Below, piece after piece: positions 13,101 through 25,600 of a stretch of 64,000 nt of DNA (position 1 is its first letter; the number at the start of each line of letters is the position of its first letter). The position numbers were made by a program, and so were the translations under genes. This stretch comes from Stercorarius parasiticus (lineage: Eukaryota; Chordata; Aves; Charadriiformes; Stercorariidae), in NCBI GenBank assembly GCA_013396915.1, contig VWZL01006771.1, forward strand, positions 1,319,379 through 1,383,378, given 5' to 3'. A model generated the notes under the pieces. It had not been told where the DNA came from. It ran no database searches and was given only the letters and a program-made list of their open reading frames with translations.

Positions 13101-14031
13101 CCATGGATGCTATTTATGCTTTGGGGGTTCTCTTGAGGCTGGCCAACCCTTTTTCTGCCAAAGAAAATGAACGGTTCCTGCAGTGTCTTTAACAGTCCTT
13201 CTTGATTTTACTACTCCATTTTATGATTGCTATGAAGGTTTCCGATCATCATTGATCTAGTGTTTGGCTTTAGGAAGAATAAACTGTTGGATGGCATAGC
13301 ACTTTTTGCCGATGACATAGCTGTTGCCAGCTGAGATACTGAGACAGTGCTTGCTTCGGGTTTCCTACTTTTGCTCTCATTTCACTTGCTGTAGATTTCT
13401 CTTTTGTATCTTCCTTCAAGATAACTGTGCTAAGATATGATAATAGTAGCTAAAACAAAATGTGATACATTTCACAGTTTACCATAATTTTCTTGGGGTC
13501 CTTTTTAGCTTTCCAGCTCCAGTTCTCTGCAGCTTGGAAGATGAAAAGAGAGTCAGAACATATAGAAAATTCATGTATAGCTAACTTTCTTCCATTGCTT
13601 TTTCTTCTAATGCCCTCTCTATCTGTGAGTGCTAGCCTAAATATAATTTTTCAGTTGACAGACTCAGACCCTACTGAACCAGTAGCAGAACTCTGTCTCA
13701 CTCAGATGCCAATATCTCATATTATTTGTAGAATATACTTTGTTTGACAGGTTAATGACAATGAAGAAATAAATGGGGAATGAAATATGAATATTTCCTT
13801 TGGGGTTTATGTAGATATATATAGCTTTAAAGTCTGGCAGAGTATCATCCGCAAAATAGTTCACTGCTGCTTCTGTTTAATCTCACTTTTCAGGGCACAG
13901 TTCTTGCACTAAACTAGTTATACCTGCTGGAGCATATGGCTTATATCTCTGCTAAAAAACCCCAATGTTATATTGTAGTACTACATTATCCCTTCAGATG
14001 AATTGACTCCCCAGTTCAGTGTAAGTCTCTG

Positions 14032-14056
14032 ATGTCATGACTTAACATCATGACAT
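14032..14056. repeat. Perfect 9-bp inverted repeat
   Basis: ATGTCATGA at 14032-14040 and its complement TCATGACAT at 14048-14056 flank a 7-base spacer. Confidence 0.85.
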
Positions 14057-14827
14057 ATATGTGAAAACTTCCCTATCCATTTTAACCATGTGAAAAGTAA
14101 CCAGTCTAATCCATACCTACTTGTATGAGCTAAAATAATCACGTGCCAATCAGCTCCCTATAACTTCATCAGGAGTTTTGTCTAACAAAAAAAGAAAGCA
14201 GATCTAGGCTATAAAGCTATTTTATTTAGAGACAAATTTGAAATGAAAGTACAGGAATAAGTATCTCTTAATTTTAATGTAAGCTGCTAAGCACTTCTGA
14301 AAATTAGTGTAATCCATTTAAATGCTCAGGAGGGGATTTGGGAGCCCAACTTTACGTAATTGTTAAAACTTTTCCACAAAGTGTACTGGATATTGGTGAA
14401 AATAATATTTGGTATCTTCCAATATCTAAATCCCTCCAAGTGAGGGAGTTGAAAACAGAAATATTTTAGGGAATAATCCATTTACAGAGGCAATTTAAAT
14501 AATAGAACATTGCATTAATATCTTTCTCTGCTATTGCCTATTGAAGATTTCACTTTTCATTTGCTCAATTTACAAGAAAAATACAGTGGTGAGGAGTCAT
14601 TTCTAAAATCTAGTTCCAGAAAGTTGGCACAACTTAGAACAATCCGATTAAGTCATTTTCTTCTCCGTTACTGCTACAAAATATATAGAATTTGCTACCC
14701 ATTTTTTTAATCTGTCTATACAATCCCACTGTTGTCAGTGGATTTATATATAAATCAGGGAATATCTGTTGCTGAATGAATTATGAATGAGGAACAGAAT
14801 ATGCCTTCATCTGGAAGAGGCCTATCA

Positions 14828-14885
14828 TGACCCTCAATTTCGCCATCCGTAAAATGAATACAATGATACCAACTTTCTCTGTCAG
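14828..14885 (+). mobile_element. MIR-like relic (core only)
   Basis: CCTCAATTTCGCCATCCGTA followed by AAATGAATACAATGATACC matches the MIR segment CTCAGTTTCCTCATCTGTAA AATGGGGATAATAATACC. A little upstream, at 14768-14795, TGTTGCTGAATGAATTATGA resembles the tail of an L2-type element. Confidence 0.55.
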
Positions 14886-15126
14886 ATGCCTACTATTGTT
14901 ATATAAAAGACTATTATTATTGGACTTGCATCCCTTTTGGATCCAAGAATAGAAGGAGCAGCACTATTGGTTGTCTCTAAAGGCTGTGTATATTTCTCCC
15001 TACCAAGTACAGAGAAGATGATGTAGTAGTAAAGACCACGTACACAAAAACTAACTTTTAGTTATAACAAAAAATTTCCTCATTCCCCTATGAAAAATTT
15101 TGCTCCAAACTTTTACAGCAGAGGGG

Positions 15127-15168
15127 ATCTGACTGTTTTTAGAGAACATCTGACTGATTTTAGAGCCT
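15127..15168 (+). repeat. Imperfect 21-bp tandem duplication
   Basis: Two 21-base units beginning ATCTGACTG and continuing TTTTAGAG follow each other, with differences in the middle and at the end. In the plus frame that is open from 15090 to 15374, each unit equals seven codons. Confidence 0.7.
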
Positions 15169-18100
15169 ATTTAGAGCACCTGGATCCAGATGAAGATAAC
15201 TTTTCCCTCACTGGTGAGTCAGTAGCATTGCTAAATGCTTGCTGTGGGCGAATGAAGCCTTATGAACAAGACATGCCTCACGAATGGCCAATTGGATCCT
15301 TCCAACTAAAGAGTAGTGCTGAATATTGGATGCTGATCTCAAGACCAGTTCAGCTTCATGCTGCAATTATCTGAAGAATGCTACAAATGGATGCCATGTT
15401 TCCAAGAAATTCCCAAGATGAACTACAAATCTGATGACTGAGAACAACCACTTTGATTAATGGATTGTCTACTTTTGACCTGGACCTAATGATTTATGCA
15501 TTCAAGGCTCTAAGCTTCCCTTTCTGGTTAAAGAGCAAGAAGAAAACATGTAAATGAAGGAACAGGAGGAGTTCTGCGCGGAGCGACACTGGCAGCACGG
15601 CCAGTTCTGCATGCTGAGCTAAATGGACCTCAAACTCTAATAAAAGGCAGTGGGCAATGTCAAAGGGAACAAGAGGAAAAACAGAAGTAAACAATGATGA
15701 AAACTGTATGTTCTCTATTTCCCAACATGCTTGTCAAAACAATCCCGCAAATTGATCCATTTTGGTAGGAAAAATCTGATCCAGTTATACAGATGGCTTG
15801 ATTGCTAGCATTTGCCAAGCCTGCTCCCAGCCCAAGGAGAGCAACATGTAGCTCAATGTTACGCTGAGGTTATGTCAGTCTCACAAGCAGTTGCTCTCAT
15901 TTGCTTTTCCTCCTCCCAATTGCCAAGTGTCTTCGGAAACCCACTTACCAAACTCTGAAATGCTCCCTTAGTGCCATCATTCAAATTATGTATTGCCTTT
16001 ACCAGACTGTACCTAGTGCCCTTCCAATACTCTGTTTAGCAATTGTAATGCTGCATTATAATGGACATCCAGTCAGCCCTGTCAGATTAGTTCAATTGAA
16101 TCATTTTCTGCAAAAATGAAGAATAATCTACAGTACAGAAATAGGTCTGACATTGGGAATTGCACTCCTTAAACCTAAATGTCAGTCTAATCCCCAGTGA
16201 AATCCTAAGTAAGGTAGGGTTCAATCCACCTAAAATTTGCTCAAATGGGGACACAGGCAATGAAGGCCAGTTCGACCATTTTTAAGAGTGTCGAGCACCG
16301 CACTAAAATTGCAAGGCGTTTCTCTACAGCCTGCAAGTTGCCTGAGTGCTTAACTACAGTCCTCCTAGCAATATCAGAAAGCACATTTTCTGGGCAGATA
16401 AGTGTCACTCACATCCAGCCTCTCTTTTGCTATTCAAAGTCAAGAACAATGGCATCCCCACTCCACCTGTTTCCCCTGGAGAAGGTTCAAAATTTTGGCT
16501 ACACCTGTGTTCAGCTGGAATAGTATTGAATACACATCTCAGCCAGAGGAAAGCAGAACCTGAACCCAGCACCAAGGACTTTTGGGGGGGAGACATTTTT
16601 TATTTAGACTAAGGTTTACTTTAAAAACACTTTCAATGTTTACTAATGTAAAATGCATACATGCTTGAAAACTAAGTTTGGACCAGCAGTCTTCCTTCCT
16701 CCTGAGTGCTACGACTTAAGATTGGTGCTCTCTCTTGCGTGTTGTCTGTCTTCCTCTGTTGCTTTTATGCCTGAACATGAATCGCTGAGCCATCAAGAGG
16801 ACAGTTCTGCTCAGGGCTGGTACATAAAGCACTGTCCTATGATGTGGGAACCAAAACTGCTCCAACTAACTTCAGTAAAATCTCTTCCATCTCCTGCTTC
16901 ACTTTCCAACCCCCGCAGTAATATGCAGAAGACAGACAGAAGACACTACACAAAATGCCTTTCAGCAGAGGAGCACTAGACACGCTGGATCCCAGAATAT
17001 CCTACTTGTTTGGCATGTTTCAGTGGAACAGGGACTGGGCTGACTTCTGGAGTCTCCCGAAGTCCCTTATAATCAGTGGAGGAAAGGAGATGCCTGAATC
17101 TCTCTGTGTGGGTATGTCTCCACTTGTCTCTCAGGGAGCTCAATGATGTCAAGTGAAGTGGATGACATCCCCATCCTTGGGGAAGATGTGCAGCGTTCAG
17201 CAGCTCTAAGTTTGGCACCTAAATGAGGCAGTCTGGTTTTCACCCTAAATTCTGACATAACCGCTTTTCAGATTAAAACCTAGAAACGTGCCTTAAAGGT
17301 AAAAAGTATTAACCACACAGATAACGAGATAGATACCCAACACTCTTGAAAACAGAAGCTGAATGGACCAGATCTGCCGGAAAAATTAATTTTAGTAATC
17401 AGCTTTTATTAAACACTGAGAGGTACACACAGATTATGCCCTGCAGGTGAAAGTGTTTGTTTAGACCTGTGAGATTCTTTCTCAGTTGGGTCTTTACCTT
17501 ACAGATTCACGTTAGCAAAAATAATCTACCAGAAGACCTAGTCTGACAATCGCCTGGATGGATTCACCAAAGATCAGTGTCTTCTAGTAGTGGTACTTTA
17601 GTCTAGAAGCTAATATGACACTTGAGCTGCCAAACATAATGTTTTTGGTCCTACTTACCTCATTATTTATCTTAAGTGTTTTTATATCTAAGATTTTTTA
17701 ACAGTTGTTCACTTATTAGCCACGCATAAGAGCATCTTTAATGTTGAAGATTTTCTTTTTTTCGTACTGAACGTAGATATATTTTTTTCTTCAGTCTTTT
17801 TAAGTACTGAAATTTAAGAAAGATGCATTCCTTAGTTTAAAATAATTATTTAAGAATGTTCCACCTGACCATATTTCAATAATGTCTCTGTGCACTGACA
17901 TCAGATTGGCTTCCCTCATTGACAGGGCAATCGTATCACTTTCTTAATATGTAGCACAGTCTCCTTAGTACTGCAGATAGAAAGCTATACCTTAAAAAAA
18001 AAAATCAAAGTCCAGAAATACAGGTCTGGAATACCATATGGAATGCCTTAGAGAGTCAAATAAAGAGGCCACCTTTAAGATGAATAAAGTGGAGGACTAG

Positions 18101-19312
18101 TTCTCTCTTGTTGCTAAAACCATTTGGCAGCAGCGTGGGCATTGACCAGGCTGCAGGCAAAAATCCCTCTTGATGGGAAGCTGGGAGTAGCAGGCCAGCC
18201 CTCCAGCACAAGATGCCATCCTCCTGCCAGGCCTGGAAAAGAGCAGGTATATTGGTCACAAGGCTGAGGTGTACAGTATTTCAGAGCTTCTTTAAAATGA
18301 CTTACAGATATGCTAGGAACTGTCTGCTTGCTTATTATGTGCTCTAACGAATAAAAATTATTAAATCCAGTAGAGGGGGTCTATTTGAACAGGTGACAGT
18401 AGCTTCAGCACTTTTAACCACCCACCTTCATGAGCTTGATTCCTTTCACACAGTATGTCCACTCTCAGTGCATTGCTTGGCAAGGAGGAGCCAGAATGCC
18501 AGGACTCGAGCACTGCCTCTCCATGGGCAAGGGTCTGGTGCACACCAGCTATGACTGCTTTGCCTGCTAAAAGCAGTCAGGAGAAAAAGGTAAAGAGGAG
18601 GAAAGCAATTTCCCGTTCCTGCTGCTGGGATCAAGAAGGAGTGAGAAGAGCAATTGCTGAAGGGAGCACGTCCCCAGCAGTACGTACAAACCCCAGACCT
18701 TGAGTCAGTTCTCAGCATCAGCTGCCAGCACAAGACTGGAGGTTATTTTAAACCACCGTGGACAAGTTACTGCCTGATTTTCTTAGGCCAGCAGTAAATA
18801 CAGAAAAGTCCAAAAATAAGACCTAAAAAAAAAATATAAAGCCCAAGATAATTCTGGAAAAGTTCTGAAGGAGGGTGAGAGAAGTGGTCAGCTGATATAG
18901 ATCTCTGTAAGGACTACCTAAGGAGCAGTCTACCCTGGGAAAAACAATGCTGTGACACACAGAAACCATTAATTCTTTAATTTTTTTTTTTCTCTTGGGC
19001 ACTCTTGCGTTCACACTGCTAAAAACCAAGAAAGACAGGTGTTAAAAAAGTTGTCCAGTAACAATATTCAACTTTGACCTCAGTTCCCCGAGGAAAAACT
19101 TAAAAGGTGTGAGGATTGCTGTGAAATTGCCAGTTTTCAGGCAGTTGTCCAAAACCCAGTCGAAAAGTAGCAGAACACCGAAATTCTATGCCAGGAATAC
19201 TAGGGACACTTGACCAAATAAATGAGAATATTATATACGAAAAGACCAGATTCCAACTGACTCGGTATCTGACTCCAGTGGTCAGATACAAGAATGGTGC
19301 CATTTTATCTTT

Positions 19313-19348
19313 ACATGAACCTCATGAAACACATGAACCTCGTGTTTC
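19313..19348 (+). repeat. Imperfect 18-bp tandem duplication
   Basis: Two units starting ACATGAACCTC match at 14 of 18 positions. Confidence 0.75.
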
Positions 19349-20734
19349 CAGGTTGGGATGATAATCTCAGCTGTGCACTCTGCTGCCATGCACACTCGCT
19401 GCACTGCAGCATAGGCAAAGGACAGACAGAGATCAGAAAGCAGTCCCTCGTGCCTTACACACCGCAGCAAGAGTATTCCTTCTAAAAAGAAATATATGAG
19501 AATATGGTATAATTCTACAAACTATTAGTTAATGTGATTATGTATATGCTTATTACTTATAAAAATCTCTCTCTTTTTAAAAAATATCCTGCTGAACTCT
19601 TGACTTCGGTGATATGTATTAGACTAGTTTGCATTTTAGAAATACGTGGCAGGAAAATGGGCCACCTACTTCAAGATTTCCATGCCTTCTTTTAGATTTT
19701 CAAGTCTGAAAGTATGTGCCGCTATAACATGGGTAGGATTCATGTATCTAAACACAGCAAGTCTTTTCTTCAAAATTTTCCACAGCCTCAGAGCTCAGAC
19801 TATGAGGAGTTTTAAGAATACCTTTTCTTTTTTTTTTCCTAAAAAGGACTATTTTTGTTAATGTCTATTATTCTGTCACACTTATTCCAGCTGAATTTCA
19901 TCTACCATTGTACTCCTTAATCCCTCAATGTATTTAAATCCATCTGGAATTTTTCTAAATCCTCCATAGTTCTTCCTAACAGAGGCAATTTGCCCATGGG
20001 GTACCACTAATCTCTCTACACGCTGAGAAGCAGCAGTTCATGACGAATCTTTCTCTCCTATCTCATAACCAGTTCTTAATCCACAGTGACACCCTGGCCC
20101 TTGCTCTGTGACTCACTCTCCTTAAAGTCGGTATGAAGAGCATCCCATTTATCTCCTGTTGATTTGAAGGGTAGGTACATCTCGCGGTTTTGCTGCAACA
20201 GCAGCTTTTCTCCCAAGTGAGTCAGATGTATGTCATCAGAAGGTGCTTCACTCCTGAGGGTCTTCCAGGTGCACTGCTGCCACGAAGGAGAAGAGAGGGT
20301 CCGTGGCACTGCCTTCTGGCGGCCAAGGCTCAGTGGTCTTCACATATAAATAGCCAAGTTTTAAAATGTGAATAGTAGCTTGTCATTGACATGGTCTCAG
20401 AGTCAGTGATCACAGCATTGCTTCAGCTCAGAGAAGCTGAAAACTATATTAGGAAAGCTTTTGTTTTAGGGACACAGTTAAATTTGTTTCCTTTTCTCTT
20501 TTTTTTTCTTCTTTTTTTTTCTGCTAAGATTAGTAAATATTTTAACAAGCAACATGATGGGAAATTCAGTTACTGAAGTATGAAATAGAAGGATGTAAAC
20601 CTCTTTGTGTGCAAATTTCAGTAGTAACTGAACTATGGAAGAGCTGCTGATGCCGTCATTAAACAGATGTAGGTTCTTCAAGAGATTTTCACTCCCTTCT
20701 TCCCACTGACTCCTACCTCCTGGGAATTTATAGG

Positions 20735-21232
20735 CTTGAGAGGTGGGTCCATGCAAACCTCATGAAGTTCAACTAGGCCAAGTGCAAGGTCCTGCACTTG
20801 GGTCACAGCAATCCCAAGCACAAATACAGGCTGGGTGGAGAATGGCTTGAGAGCAGCCCTGAGGAGAAGGACTTGGAGGTGTTGGTGGATGAGAAGTTCC
20901 ACATGAGCCAGCAATGTGCACTCCCAGCCTAGAAAGCCAAACCGCATCCTGGGCTGCATCAAAAGAAGCGTGGCCAACAGGTTGAGGGGAGGTGATTCTG
21001 CCCCTCTACTCTGCTCTGGTGAGACCCCACCTGGAGTACTGTGTCCAGCTCTGGAGTCCTCAGCACAAGAAGGACATGGACCTGTTGGAGTGGGTCCAGA
21101 GGAGGGCCACAAAGGTGATCAGAGGGCTGGAGCACCTCTCCTGTGAGGACAGGCTGAGAGAGTTGGGTCTATGCAGCCTGGAGAAGAGAAGGCTCCAGGG
21201 AGACCTTATAGCAGCCTTCCAGTACCTAAAGG
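20735..21232 (+). mobile_element. CR1 LINE fragment, end of reverse-transcriptase ORF, 5'-truncated
   Basis: The sequence follows the avian CR1 consensus as I recall it, from about GAGAGGTGGGTCCATGCAAA to the segment GGAGACCTTATAGCAGCCTT. Translation of 20992-21231 gives [20 protein letters not shown] followed by [20 protein letters not shown], the typical C-terminal end of the CR1 reverse-transcriptase protein. The upstream part needs frame changes and carries stops, so the copy is dead. The match stops abruptly at the ambiguous base N at 21233, and the usual CR1 3' end does not follow. It lies on the strand opposite to PTPRN2. Confidence 0.92.
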
Positions 21233-21233
21233 N
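21233..21233. other. Ambiguous base / assembly break
   Basis: This is the only N in the window. CR1 sequence runs up to it and unrelated sequence follows it, so it probably marks a collapsed gap rather than a simple uncertain base call. Confidence 0.7.
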
Positions 21234-21623
21234 AATGAATTGGCTTCACAGCACTTTCTACTACACCACCACCACTCTTCTCTGACCTGAAAGGTCACTT
21301 ACCCAACCTGGCTGAATTAGCTCCTAGCTACCAGCATCTGAGCCACGCACACTGCAACCCAGAGAAAAGATGTTGCATTTGCCTGAGGAGGGAATAAATA
21401 GTGCATGGTGTCCACTACACACGCCCCATGGAAGACATCAGTGCTCCTGCCACCTTAGGTAGCACATGGCATGTCAGAGAACACGTGGCAACACAGTGAC
21501 ATGACTCCCATTCTCATCAGATTGGCAACCACTAGCATAAAGCTATTGAAGCCAGCCTTCTTCAACTCCTACTTCTTTTTCTAGACACAAAGGAAATTTC
21601 ACTCATCACAAGAAAGATGCATA

Positions 21624-21712
21624 TTATCCATACAATGGAGAAGAGACTGAGACATTAGAGTGGTTTGCTCCAGGTCACAAAGGAGGTAAGTGGGAGGCAA
21701 GGACTACTGGGA
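21624..21712 (-). mobile_element. MIR / CORE-SINE-like relic
   Basis: TTATCCATACAATGGAGAAG, AGACTGAGACATTAGAGTGG, GCTCCAGGTCACAAAGGAGG and TAAGTGGGAGGCAAGGACT match the reverse-complement MIR order (TTATCCCCATTTTACAGATG, AAACTGAGGCACAGAGAGG, CCCAAGGTCACACAGC, AAGTGGCAGAGCC.GGACT). It is one of the clearest ancient SINE relics in the window. Confidence 0.7.
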
Positions 21713-24700
21713 ACACTTTAACATCAAAATAATTTATAGTATTACCATTAAATACTTTCTGAGCCTAACAAACATAAAAAACCCAACATTTAGACACCAA
21801 AACTGTAGTTATTTCTCTTGTCTGGAAGTGCCCCTGAGATTAACTCATCTGATAACCTATAATGAAAGTCCTGGGCACTGATTCTTCAAGTCCATGGCGT
21901 TACAACAGCCTGCCTTGTCTGTCTGAGTTTCAGTCTTTTGTCTGTGTTTCAGTGCAGTTTCATATATCTTGGAGCACATATCCCCACCAAAGACTTAGAG
22001 AAGGAATGCATTTCAGCACTAAATGGATTTAATTTGGCTTGAACATGGCATGTGCCTTAAATGTAGTTAAATAATGATTAATTTTGTAAATGGTTCACAT
22101 TTATTCAGGATTCGTGAAAGCAATCAAATAACCTCTTAGCACGGAGCTACTCATGGGATTGTTTGAGAGCTGCCTGACTTCACAGCACTGTCATCCTAAT
22201 CATTTTAAGGATGCTGCAATTTTATTGCAGTTTTGTATTTCTATACTTGTTTCCTCAAAGGCTTTATTAGCCATAAAACCTTTTTAAGCTTACTTCTGTT
22301 TTGACAGCTCAGCAAATTCCCACTTTCTGTAATTTTTTCCCTCTTTCCCCACCACCAGTAAGTGTGAATTTAAACCTCTTAATACAGACAGATTCAAGTC
22401 CAGACCAATTTGTAACACAGATGACACTCCATAAAAATCAATGGCAGTGGTCAGGCTATGAAGGTCAGAGGAGATAACAGCATCATGGAAACATGAGAGT
22501 GACAGAGAAGTCGAGAAGGAGCAACTCTCCAGAGTTATAATGGAAGTGTGACACCGTGCCAGCCTGTACTTGCATTACTTCAAACACGCACTACCTCCAG
22601 CTGTGTTAATAGCAACAAATTCATACAGATGCTTTGTCACTAGCAGAAGCATGGAAATAATGGCAATAATCTGTGCCATAATTGTGATATCCTCCTTTCT
22701 GAGACTGAAATGGACCCCACCAAAGTACTCCCTAATGCATTTTAAGCTCAATGTTAGAAAGTGCGCTGGAAGTCCACCTGTCATGAACCCTGAATCTCTG
22801 ATGCAAAAAAACCTTGAAGATGCAAAATTGTTCTTTCATATCAAATTACTCTTTCATACAAGTAATTAATAAATGAGATTGAGGACAATAAACATTTTAA
22901 TGCACTTCCAACTTTTCATCCTTTCCTTTCTCTCCTATCTTCCCTCTTCCTTCAAGGCAGCTTAAAGCCCAGACCAATTTATAATGCAAATGGTTTAAAT
23001 TAAAAATGGCAAAGAATATCCAACAACCTACTGTTAAAAGAAAGAAGTTAAAGAAACATAAAAATTTCTTTAAGAGATCCAAACTTTAGAGATTTTAAAA
23101 CTGATGTTTTAATAAAAATCATTCTCCACACTATTAAGAAATTTACGCTAAATTTATTTCTATAGCAGATATACCTAGTCTTTAGTTTGTGACATACCTT
23201 CTTCAAACAAGTGTCAGTGGAAAGCCAGAATATATACTTCAAAGAAAAATTAAAATATCTTCTCTGTTCTGATTTACTCTCTGTGTTCTGAATTAGTCCT
23301 CGCTGATTTTCTACTTAGGAAATTTCATTTGCGTGAAATAAAAATGATTTAGAGTGAGATTAAAATTGCTTCATTCTAATTGTTAGTGGTCAGGCATTTA
23401 CATTGTGTACATGCTGAGTTAAGAAATTCCAAAAAATTTTCAGGCATGAAAATTAAATGATGGCATTTTTATATCTGAGCTTCCCAGGACTGAGCAGAAC
23501 AGCACTGACAGTAAAGTACTGGTAAGTAATATACTGCATTATGATTCAGTTTTCTGCATTCCCAGGAATCCTGATCTTTGGTTTTCCCCTTCTCATTTCA
23601 AAAGCTTAAATTTCATCACTCTTTGTAATGAACTACATATTAATTACCCAAAAAAACCTGTGATACACTAAAAGTATTGACCATATGGTATTGTGAGATA
23701 TTGCAGCACCTCAGGGTTTTAATGACTACCATTGTTTATAAAAACAAAGCACAGCTCCCAGCCACATCCCTAATTTGGGAATATATAACGTTCAGCCTCA
23801 GTGACTAAAGGCCTATAGCCTTGGGACAGCGGAGTAACCTGAACCTGCCCACAGAGAGGCTGTGGAGCACCTGCACCGGCTGCTCTCCTGAAAGAGCTGG
23901 CATGTGATACTCAAGGGATGCTAACATGGCACAGAAGGCACGGAAAGACAGAAATGGGAACGTCTGTGAATGTCTGTTCTCGGAAACTAGGCCAACAGCC
24001 ATCTCTGTTCAGCTACATGGGGAGTTACAGATGCGAGATAATCTTTGTGGCACTACTGGGGTCTTCAGACATGGTCCTACAATTACCTGTTGCCTTTCAT
24101 TGTTCAATGGACCTGAGTGATTCCTTGCCATTACTGTTGCTGGTCTGACAGATCGCCTGGTCACCAGCTAAACCAATTCAAAATTTTGCTCTGGATGTTC
24201 CTCTAGAGGTAAAAATGAAGAGCTGCCCATGATAGAAAGTAGAGGAAAACATCTGGGGAAGTGAAGCCCTAAGGGGAGGGAAAGATGGACCCCTGGAAGG
24301 ACTCTTCTCTTGTAAAGTGATCTACATCAGCAGGTGAGAATCTTATTCCAGGATAATATATTTCAACAGATTCTGGAAGCACAAAAGCTGAGGACAACAA
24401 AAGTAGAACAGACTATCATCTTATCTCTGCACATACAACAGATAAGAAGTTGTTAAAAATATTCAAAGCTGAACTCTTGCATTGAAAAAAAATACAGTAA
24501 ATATTGCTCTCTGGCAAAGCTATGGTAACTGCTGTTTTTCTCTTATTTTCTTGTGCAAGAATAAGAAGCATGAAACATCTTTTTCCTATGGGAATATATA
24601 ATATCAGAATTAAGGCACTGAAGTAATAATGTGGGGGATATGATCTCTGTCACTTTCTCAGTATCACAAAGAATCTGGCGGATTAAAGAGGGGAAAATGG

Positions 24701-25510
24701 TTTTATGTCTAGAAAACTCTAGGGAGGGTGAATAATTACATGTGAAGAGTCACCCAAGGAAGATTCTAGATTTACGTCTCTCCACCAGTTATGGTGCTAA
24801 GACACAATGACAGAATTTTCTCTACTGGATAAATTCATAGGCAAGTATTTTCCTATGTATTATTTAGGTAGGGGCTCAAGCTGTGTTATCAGAAGTAAAA
24901 CTTTTGGCTTTAAAATTAATGACGGATATTTATGGAACTTATTTATACAAGAGTAGAGAATGCTAGGGAAAGTGACAAAGTGAGGGATAAAAATTTTACA
25001 TTTAACCTCCTATTTAATGTGAGCAATGCTGTCCCTTGCTCATTTTAACAGACTTTAGTAGCAAGAGCTTTTCTGTTTTATGTATGTTTATAATTTCTTT
25101 TAGTTTTTTAAGCTAGTTGTTGAAGTGAAGAATATGCACAAATCTTTTTCACTTGATAAATTGCACTTGTAGGTAGAATAACAATTTCAACACTGAGATA
25201 TGCAGAGAAGGTCAAATCAGTGTTTCTGTTTGTATATATGTATTAAGGGACAAGAATATTTTGTTATTATTTTCTGAAAAAGACCTGAAAAGCCTCATGG
25301 AATACAAACTGTCAGCTTCTAAGAAAATCAAGACCGTCCAGTACCAAAGAACAATAAAACCTATCATCCCTGTTTCGTTGCTGTAAATATTGTAATTCAT
25401 TTTCTCTTATTTATTTTAAATTTCATTTTTAAATGCAATTAAAACGCACTAAATATTTTAACCTGGTAGGGGAAACAAATAATGATAATCATAAAAATAC
25501 AATGCTTTAA

Positions 25511-25600
25511 TGACTTGCCTAGGAAAACAGAAAACTTGGGGAAGAAACCAAGAGTTCTGTACAACCCAGCTTCAGGGTCCTAACCTGTACACCATCCTGT
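25511..25600 (-). mobile_element. MIR-like relic
   Basis: TGACTTGCCTAGGAAAACAG, then AAGAAACCAAGAGTTCTGTA and CAACCCAGC, resemble the reverse-complement MIR part TGACTTGCCCAAGGTCACAC ... AGAGCCAGGA.T...ACCCAGG. The match is diverged and partial. Confidence 0.42.

Noticed and set aside
20678..21112. 144-codon minus-strand open frame
   Set aside because: It is the antisense shadow of the CR1 fragment.
22570..22869. 99-codon plus-strand frame with a hydrophobic stretch
   Set aside because: It has no domain or promoter context and is overlapped by a minus-strand frame. It looks like chance.
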